Source: Fidelibacterota bacterium UBA7300 (GTDB taxonomy: Bacteria > Fidelibacterota > Marinisomatia > Marinisomatales > UBA2128). From it: a stretch of 12,613 nucleotides of DNA. The position numbers were made by a program, and so were the translations under genes. Positions within the stretch are counted from its first letter, which is position 1. Every line of letters begins with the position of its first letter. Below are positions 8,180 to 12,613 of the stretch, in pieces. Location of the stretch: contig DKQU01000007.1 of NCBI GenBank assembly GCA_002471865.1, positions 1 through 12,613 of the forward strand, in the 5' to 3' direction. The notes under the pieces are model-generated. The model ran no database searches and had not been told where the DNA came from. It saw only the letters and a program-made list of their open reading frames with translations.

Positions 8180-8839
8180 ATGATCAGATTCAGTAACGCA
8201 ACTTTCTCTTTCAAAGGAAGCGCAGGGGTTTCAGATGCTACCTTTTCTGTAGATGAAGGTGAATTTATTTGTATTATCGGCCCTACCGGAGCGGGTAAGA
8301 CCACATTACTAAGAATGATTTATATGGATGCTATTCCTCAGGAAGGTAGTGTGGAAGTAGCTGGATTTAGTTCTGATAAAATTAGGTCTAAGCAGATAGC
8401 TTTACTACGCCGAAAAGTGGGTATGGTATTTCAAGATTTTGAGTTACTTGATGATAGAAGTGTCTTTGAAAATGTAGCGTTGCCTTTGCACGTTATTGGG
8501 ATGAGCCGAGAAGATGTTCACTCAAAGGTTGATGGAGTTTTAGATAAACTCGGTCTGACAGAAAAAAGTCATAATCTCCCTCATCAACTTTCAGGCGGAG
8601 AGCAGCAGATTGTATCTTTGGCAAGAGCTATAGTGAAAGACCCCGTTGTAGTGCTGGCAGATGAACCAACCGGCAATCTTGATCCTGCAGCTTCATTCAA
8701 GATATTAAAGCTGTTAGAGGCGATACAAGAGAGCGGAACAGCTGTTTTGATGGCCACTCATAATTATAATTTGGTGAAAGATCGAAATTATCGGTTTTTT
8801 GAAATAATTAAGGGGCAAGTAAGAGCTTCAAGTGGATAA
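8180..8839 (+). CDS. ftsE: Cell-division ABC-type ATPase FtsE
   Basis: FtsE is the cytoplasmic ATPase that with FtsX signals to peptidoglycan hydrolases at the division site. The 219-residue product has Walker A GPTGAGKT (34-41), the Q-loop glutamine Q85 in VFQDFELL, the signature LSGGEQQ (137-143), Walker B VVVLADE (156-162), the D-loop GNLD (165-168) and the switch histidine H194 in MATHN. The residue after the signature, usually arginine in LSGGEQQR, is isoleucine (I144). A LolD/MacB-type transporter ATPase would look similar, but the overlapping ftsX makes FtsE the strong choice. It begins 12 bases after the antiporter gene without a clear ribosome site. Confidence 0.92.
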   Translation: MIRFSNATFSFKGSAGVSDATFSVDEGEFICIIGPTGAGKTTLLRMIYMDAIPQEGSVEVAGFSSDKIRSKQIALLRRKVGMVFQDFELLDDRSVFENVALPLHVIGMSREDVHSKVDGVLDKLGLTEKSHNLPHQLSGGEQQIVSLARAIVKDPVVVLADEPTGNLDPAASFKILKLLEAIQESGTAVLMATHNYNLVKDRNYRFFEIIKGQVRASSG

Positions 8840-9698
8840 GTTTATTTATCTGTTAATGGAAGGATATCGAAGTCTTTGGCGGGCCAAGTTATCTACTTTT
8901 TCTTCGATAGCTACAATTGGAGTAACTTTAAGTTTTGTTGGTTTTGGGGCGATGGCGACTTCCAATCTTGCCCGTTTAGCAAATGAGTCTAGAACAGACT
9001 ATGCCATAGAGGTATTTTTCACTCAGTTAACCACTGATTCTGAAGCTCAAGAAATTATGAATGAGATAAAGTCTATGGATAGAGTTCGGGAAGGGGTTTT
9101 GATCACTAAACAAGAAGCTGCAGAGATTTTTCAAAAGGAATTTGGCGAAAACATTTACGATCTTCTGGATGATAATCCTCTGCCCACAAGTTGTAAAATT
9201 AAGCTCGAAGAGAGCGGATTAGAGCCTGCTGAGATAGAGCCTGTTGTGAAAGCGATAGAAGCCATGGATAAAGTGGAAAAAGTAAGTTATCCAGCCAAAG
9301 CAATTACCCTTATTGAAAGTTATTTTCAAGGAATGCTTTCTGTTGTTGCATTGATTTCCATGGCGATTTTAATGGGAACTACAGTATTGGTTTCCAATAC
9401 GATTAGACTGACAATATTTTCACGTAAAGATCTCATACGAATTCTCAAATTAGTAGGTGCTACAGATCGATTTGTTAAAATTCCTTTCATAGTTGAAGGG
9501 ATCATTGTGGGTATTGCCGGTGGAGTTTTATCTTCTTTACTTACTTATCTCTTTATCAGAACCGCGAACTCTTTCCTAATGTTATTTACGCCGTATCAAC
9601 TGATCTGGGACTGGCGAGTGATTATTTTATTAATTCTTGTTGTAGCCCTATTTTCAATATTGGGTAGTCGTAAAGCTGTCAAGAAATTATTAACCTAA
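8832..9698 (+). CDS. ftsX: Cell-division membrane protein FtsX
   Basis: The 288-residue protein has FtsX topology: a short cytoplasmic N-terminus, a first membrane segment at about 24-44, a periplasmic domain at about 45-165 and three further membrane segments at about 168-189, 220-244 and 262-280. The stretch SNTIRLTIFSRKDLIRILKL followed by VGATDRF (188-214) and VEG (221-223) is the conserved FtsX cytoplasmic loop and following segment. FtsX passes the ATPase state of FtsE to envelope hydrolases across the membrane. The start is a GTG inside the last codons of ftsE (8-base overlap). An in-frame ATG gives a later start at M9, but the overlapping GTG preserves the expected N-terminus. Confidence 0.93.
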   Translation: MDKFIYLLMEGYRSLWRAKLSTFSSIATIGVTLSFVGFGAMATSNLARLANESRTDYAIEVFFTQLTTDSEAQEIMNEIKSMDRVREGVLITKQEAAEIFQKEFGENIYDLLDDNPLPTSCKIKLEESGLEPAEIEPVVKAIEAMDKVEKVSYPAKAITLIESYFQGMLSVVALISMAILMGTTVLVSNTIRLTIFSRKDLIRILKLVGATDRFVKIPFIVEGIIVGIAGGVLSSLLTYLFIRTANSFLMLFTPYQLIWDWRVIILLILVVALFSILGSRKAVKKLLT

Positions 9699-9774
9699 CA
9701 GTTTATTCACTCTGTATAGGTCTTGTTTTTACAGGGGTCAGATAGTAATTTTTCCAATCTTAGCGAGAAGAATA
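9699..9774 (+). promoter_or_regulatory. Intergenic region before hrcA: candidate promoter and small dyad
   Basis: This is the longest gap in the window and the most plausible place for a heat-shock operon promoter. TTGTTT (9723-9728) and TAATTT (9746-9751) are separated by 17 bases and could be -35 and -10 elements, but the match is weak. A seven-base imperfect dyad, CTCTGTA (9710-9716) with TACAGGG (9730-9736), encloses 13 bases and overlaps the -35 candidate. No CIRCE operator is present: only TTAGC at 9760-9764 resembles its left arm, and no right arm follows. The T-run at 9749-9753 is too far from the dyad for an intrinsic terminator. Confidence 0.3.
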
Positions 9775-10806
9775 ATGGATCGTTTAACACTATCAGATAA
9801 ACATGCCAATCGTGAGCTGAGCATACTGAAAATGGTTATTGAAGACTTTATCAGGACTGCTGCTCCGGTAGCATCAGTACATTTGAAGAAATCTTATGGA
9901 CTAAAGATTAGTCCGGCTTCCATCCGAAATACTTTACACCATTTGGAGGAGGTAGGATATCTCGGTCACCTTTATACATCTTCTGGTCGCATTCCTACTG
10001 ATTCTGGATATCGACTCTATGTTGATGAGTTAATGGAAACTCCTAAGTACAGTTCTTCTGAAATTATCCAGTTCATGGACGAATTGGCTGAAATATCTTG
10101 TTCTGTTGAAGATATTCTTCAAGTATCTGCTGATTCGTTAGCAAAACTATCCAAGCTTTTTGGTTTTGTCATTTGGTCACCTCTGGGTGATTCCACTTTA
10201 ACAGATTTAGAACTTGTTAAACTAAACTCAGGTAAAGTTTTGCTAATTTTAGGGTTTGAATATTCTTCAATTGAATCTATCATGCTCGATGTTACCACTG
10301 AGCTTAAGGATTCACATCTAGATTTGGTGAGGTCAATCTTACGAGAAAGACTTTTGGGATTAAAAGAAGGCGATCTGCAAAAGACAGTACCCAATCGCCT
10401 GCGTGAAAGTGAATTATCAAATAATGAGATTATAAAGGATGTTATAAAAAATGCTCATTCGTATTTCCGAGTGAATGAAAAAACTTTGTTGTGTACATCA
10501 TCCAAAGAACAATTATTAGAAAATCCAGAATTCAGTAATTCTGAAGAGATGCAGGCAATTGTTTCTGCTTTGGATGATGAACATGTAATTACTAAATCTG
10601 TGGAAGATATTAGTTGTGCGACTGTGGCTATTGGTAAAGAAAATATAGAATCTGCTCTCCGAAGATGCTCTGTAGTGATATCACAATTTAGTGGTGAGAG
10701 TTTTATGGGCCATTTAGGGATTTTGGGCCCTACTCGTTTAGATTATCGGAAAGTACAGGGGTTGGTTAATTCCTTTTCGAGGCATCTCCCAAAACTTATT
10801 AAATGA
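9775..10806 (+). CDS. hrcA: Heat-inducible transcription repressor HrcA
   Basis: HrcA normally represses chaperone operons by binding CIRCE inverted repeats. The 343-residue length is typical. The N-terminal winged helix is at about 10-75, with SPASIRNTLHHLEEVGYL (46-63) as the recognition region and TSSGRIPTDSGYRLYVDEL (68-86) as the family's hallmark wing and linker. A GAF-like middle domain follows. The C-terminal block GKENIES (near 283) and FMGHLGILGPTRLDYRKV (near 312-329) matches the conserved HrcA end. The ATG is preceded by GCGAGAAG four bases upstream, a weak ribosome site. The stop overlaps grpE by ATGA. No CIRCE element is visible before the gene, so its target may lie elsewhere or be divergent. 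Confidence 0.95.
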   Translation: MDRLTLSDKHANRELSILKMVIEDFIRTAAPVASVHLKKSYGLKISPASIRNTLHHLEEVGYLGHLYTSSGRIPTDSGYRLYVDELMETPKYSSSEIIQFMDELAEISCSVEDILQVSADSLAKLSKLFGFVIWSPLGDSTLTDLELVKLNSGKVLLILGFEYSSIESIMLDVTTELKDSHLDLVRSILRERLLGLKEGDLQKTVPNRLRESELSNNEIIKDVIKNAHSYFRVNEKTLLCTSSKEQLLENPEFSNSEEMQAIVSALDDEHVITKSVEDISCATVAIGKENIESALRRCSVVISQFSGESFMGHLGILGPTRLDYRKVQGLVNSFSRHLPKLIK

Positions 10807-11351
10807 CTACTAAAGCAAAATCAAAAAAATCTAAGTCTAAGAAAACCATCCCTGTTAAGACTAAGAAAGATGATGTGTTGAAGTTAGAAAAACTTAGGTC
10901 TGAATTGGCAGAACAGAAACTGGCCTTTAACGCTCTTGAAGATCGTCACCTCCGGCTTAGAGCTGAGTTCGATAACTACCGGAAACAGAAAGAAAAGGAG
11001 ATCTCTCGTTTATTCCAATACGGGGGAAGTGATGCAATTGTAGCTCTTCTACCCGTAGTAGACGATATGGAACGTATAGTAAACTCCACTAATGGAGATG
11101 AAAATGTGTCAATTGATTCTATAATGGAGGGTGTTCAGCTTATTCTTGATAAGGTCTCTAGAAAACTAGAAAGACTAGATGTTGTATCTTTCGATTCTGT
11201 CGGAGAGAAATTTGATCCTGATCTCCATGATGCCCTTATGGTAAAGGAATCTGGAGAGCATGAAGAAAATATTGTCATCGAAGAATTTGAGAAAGGGTAT
11301 CGCATGAAGGATAAAGTTATACGTCATGCGAAAGTCGTGGTGAGTAAATGA
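10803..11351 (+). CDS. grpE: Nucleotide exchange factor GrpE
   Basis: GrpE speeds ADP release from the chaperone DnaK in the cytoplasm. The 182-residue protein has a lysine-rich disordered start (residues 1-23), a long coiled-coil helix (about 25-70) with RLRAEFDNYRKQKEKE at 51-66, the four-helix-bundle block LLPVVDDMER (82-91), and the beta-wing with GEKFDPDLHDALM (134-146) and GYRMKDKVIRHAKVVVSK (165-182). All are standard for GrpE. The start ATG overlaps the hrcA stop, and the gene itself overlaps dnaJ, each by ATGA. dnaK is not between grpE and dnaJ as it is in many Firmicutes clusters. Confidence 0.96.
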   Translation: MTTKAKSKKSKSKKTIPVKTKKDDVLKLEKLRSELAEQKLAFNALEDRHLRLRAEFDNYRKQKEKEISRLFQYGGSDAIVALLPVVDDMERIVNSTNGDENVSIDSIMEGVQLILDKVSRKLERLDVVSFDSVGEKFDPDLHDALMVKESGEHEENIVIEEFEKGYRMKDKVIRHAKVVVSK

Positions 11352-12466
11352 GCCGGGATTATTACGATATTCTAGAAGTAAGTAAAGATGCATCTGAAGG
11401 TGACATTAAACGGTCATATCGGAAACTGGCAATGAAATACCATCCTGATAGAAACCCGGGTGATAGCGATGCTGAAGCCAAATTTAAGGAATCAGCGGAA
11501 GCATATGCTGTTTTAAGCGATCCACATAAAAGACAGCAGTATGATCAATTTGGTCAAGCTGGAGTTGAAGGTCAGCACGGCCACAGTGGATTTGGTGGAA
11601 TATCCATGGATGATATTTTTAATCAATTTGGTCATGTTTTCGGAGGTCGGAATCCTTTTGAAGATATTTTTGGCGGAGGAGCAACAAGGGAATCTCATAC
11701 AATTCGCGGGAGAGATTTGCGAGTTTCCATTCAACTTGATCTGGAAGAAGTTGCGACGGGGGTAAATAAAACCATAAAAGTAAAACGGATGGAAACTTGC
11801 GGTGAATGTACGGGTTCAGGTGCAAAATCTGGTACTATGCCATCTCGATGTTCAACTTGTAATGGTAATGGACAGGTGAAACAGATGTCTCGTTCATTTC
11901 TAGGACAGTTCGTAAACGTAACTCAGTGTCCCAATTGTTCTGGATCAGGTGAGATTATTGATAATCCGTGCCGTATATGCTCTGGTGATGGGCGAGTAAG
12001 GAAAAAGATAGAGATTAAGGTTAAAGTTCCTGCCGGTGTAGCATCGGGAAACTATATGACGCTGCGAGGTGAAGGTAATAAGGGAGCTCGCGGGGCTGCA
12101 CCAGGAGATATGGTTGTGTTTTTTGAAGAAAATGACCATCCCTATTTTAACCGTATTGATTCTGATGTCATGACTGAATTAGAAGTTTCTTTCGCTAATG
12201 CAGCTTTAGGTAATTCAGTAGAAGTTCCTACTCTTTCTGGGAAAGCGAAGCTGAGTATTCCTGCGGGAATTCAGTCAGGACAAATTTTGAGAATGAGAGG
12301 GAAAGGACTTCCTCAAGTACGTGGAAGCCGAAAGGGTGATCAACTGGTTAAAATTCAGGTTACAACACCTGTCTCACTCAACAAAAATGAGAAAAAACTA
12401 TTCCAAGAATTAGCATCGTTGAATGGACAGACCAAAGCGAAAGTCAGGAAGGTGAGGCGTCGATGA
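11348..12466 (+). CDS. dnaJ: Chaperone DnaJ (Hsp40, class A)
   Basis: DnaJ delivers unfolded clients to DnaK and stimulates its ATPase. The 372-residue protein carries the J domain (1-68) with HPD at 32-34, a Gly/Phe-rich linker (about 75-113), and four CxxCxGxG zinc modules: CGECTGSG (151-158), CSTCNGNG (168-175), CPNCSGSG (194-201) and CRICSGDG (208-215). Two C-terminal client-binding beta domains follow, with conserved GEGNKG and PGD near 241-253 and LRMRGKGLP near 314-322. All key residues are intact, so this is a complete type I DnaJ rather than a CbpA-like form. It overlaps grpE upstream and the next gene downstream by ATGA, so co-expression is expected. Confidence 0.97.
   Translation: MSRDYYDILEVSKDASEGDIKRSYRKLAMKYHPDRNPGDSDAEAKFKESAEAYAVLSDPHKRQQYDQFGQAGVEGQHGHSGFGGISMDDIFNQFGHVFGGRNPFEDIFGGGATRESHTIRGRDLRVSIQLDLEEVATGVNKTIKVKRMETCGECTGSGAKSGTMPSRCSTCNGNGQVKQMSRSFLGQFVNVTQCPNCSGSGEIIDNPCRICSGDGRVRKKIEIKVKVPAGVASGNYMTLRGEGNKGARGAAPGDMVVFFEENDHPYFNRIDSDVMTELEVSFANAALGNSVEVPTLSGKAKLSIPAGIQSGQILRMRGKGLPQVRGSRKGDQLVKIQVTTPVSLNKNEKKLFQELASLNGQTKAKVRKVRRR
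12451..12457 (+). promoter_or_regulatory. Shine-Dalgarno-like site for the gene after dnaJ
   Basis: GGTGAGG, within the longer purine-rich stretch 12446-12457, lies five bases before the ATG at 12463. It sits inside the dnaJ 3' end and supports that ATG as a real start. Confidence 0.45.
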
Positions 12467-12613
12467 CACCTCAAGAAAAGATTATCGTTCGATTTTTGTC
12501 GGGAGCTTTGATTTTAGGAGTCCTTATTGGTTTTGGTCGAAAAACTTGGTTTAAAGACTCTATAACATTTAGTAAATCAGTTGATATGCAGAGAGCAGAA
12601 ATAACTGCTGTGA
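12463..12613 (+). CDS. Small membrane-anchored protein, N-terminal part (3' partial)
   Basis: The ATG overlaps the dnaJ stop (ATGA), has a purine-rich ribosome site five bases upstream, and the frame stays open for 50 codons to the window edge. The product starts MTPQEKIIVRFLSGALILGV, with one hydrophobic segment at about residues 11-24 followed by basic residues, so it is probably an inner-membrane anchor with the remainder outside, or an uncleaved signal sequence. The visible part has no diagnostic domain. N-termini of this style occur in ComEA-like helix-hairpin-helix DNA-binding proteins, which is only a tentative suggestion because the hairpin domains would lie past the edge. Confidence 0.65.
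   Translation, partial: MTPQEKIIVRFLSGALILGVLIGFGRKTWFKDSITFSKSVDMQRAEITAV

Noticed and set aside
9710..9753. Intrinsic terminator after ftsX
   Set aside because: The stem is short with a wobble and a 13-base loop, and the T-run begins 13 bases beyond the stem.
9760..9800. Possible CIRCE half-site (TTAGC at 9760-9764) before hrcA
   Set aside because: Only five of nine left-arm bases match and no GAGTGCTAA-like right arm occurs at the proper distance.
1..12613. tRNA or rRNA genes, CRISPR arrays, insertion sequences or phage genes
   Set aside because: Coding sequence with recognisable motifs fills almost the whole window, gaps are at most 76 bases, and no direct repeat array, transposase or integrase frame is visible.

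Overview
The window is a gene-dense, strictly co-directional stretch of a bacterial chromosome with twelve genes, all on the + strand. The first and last genes are cut by the window edges. The longest non-coding gap is 76 bases (9699-9774). Several features point to a Gram-negative member of the FCB (Fibrobacterota-Chlorobiota-Bacteroidota) assemblage: a type IX-style C-terminal sorting domain on the first protein, a BamD-type outer-membrane lipoprotein, a predicted outer-membrane barrel, a DUF5683-like protein, and mostly weak or absent Shine-Dalgarno sites. My best guess is a marine lineage such as Ca. Marinimicrobia (SAR406). That is an inference from gene style, not something the sequence proves.

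Region 1 (1-6645) concerns the cell envelope. It holds the 3' part of a secreted M6-type metalloprotease with a sorting domain. Next comes a 994-residue protein joining a gluzincin-type zinc protease domain, a six-blade-like beta-propeller and an Omp85/BamA-like barrel. After that are a small signal-peptide protein of the DUF5683 type and the TPR lipoprotein BamD. Region 2 (6642-8167) holds nadD (NAD biosynthesis) and a CaCA-family cation/Ca2+ antiporter, each overlapping its upstream neighbour by four bases (GTGA). Region 3 (8180-9698) is ftsE-ftsX, the ABC-type complex that couples cell division to peptidoglycan hydrolysis. Region 4 (9775-12613) is the heat-shock cluster hrcA-grpE-dnaJ, joined by ATGA overlaps. 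It is followed by another ATGA-coupled gene of which only the first 50 codons are present, encoding a small protein with an N-terminal membrane segment.

Most genes belong to well-known housekeeping families with intact motifs. The best candidate for something unusual is the protease-propeller-barrel fusion at 1987-4971, sitting between a sorted M6 protease and bamD. Smaller points are a changed residue in the FtsE signature, a TSP3-like calcium loop in the DUF5683-like protein, a heat-shock cluster without dnaK or a visible CIRCE operator, and strong base-composition shifts inside the first two genes. I found no RNA genes, mobile elements, CRISPR arrays or convincing intrinsic terminators.
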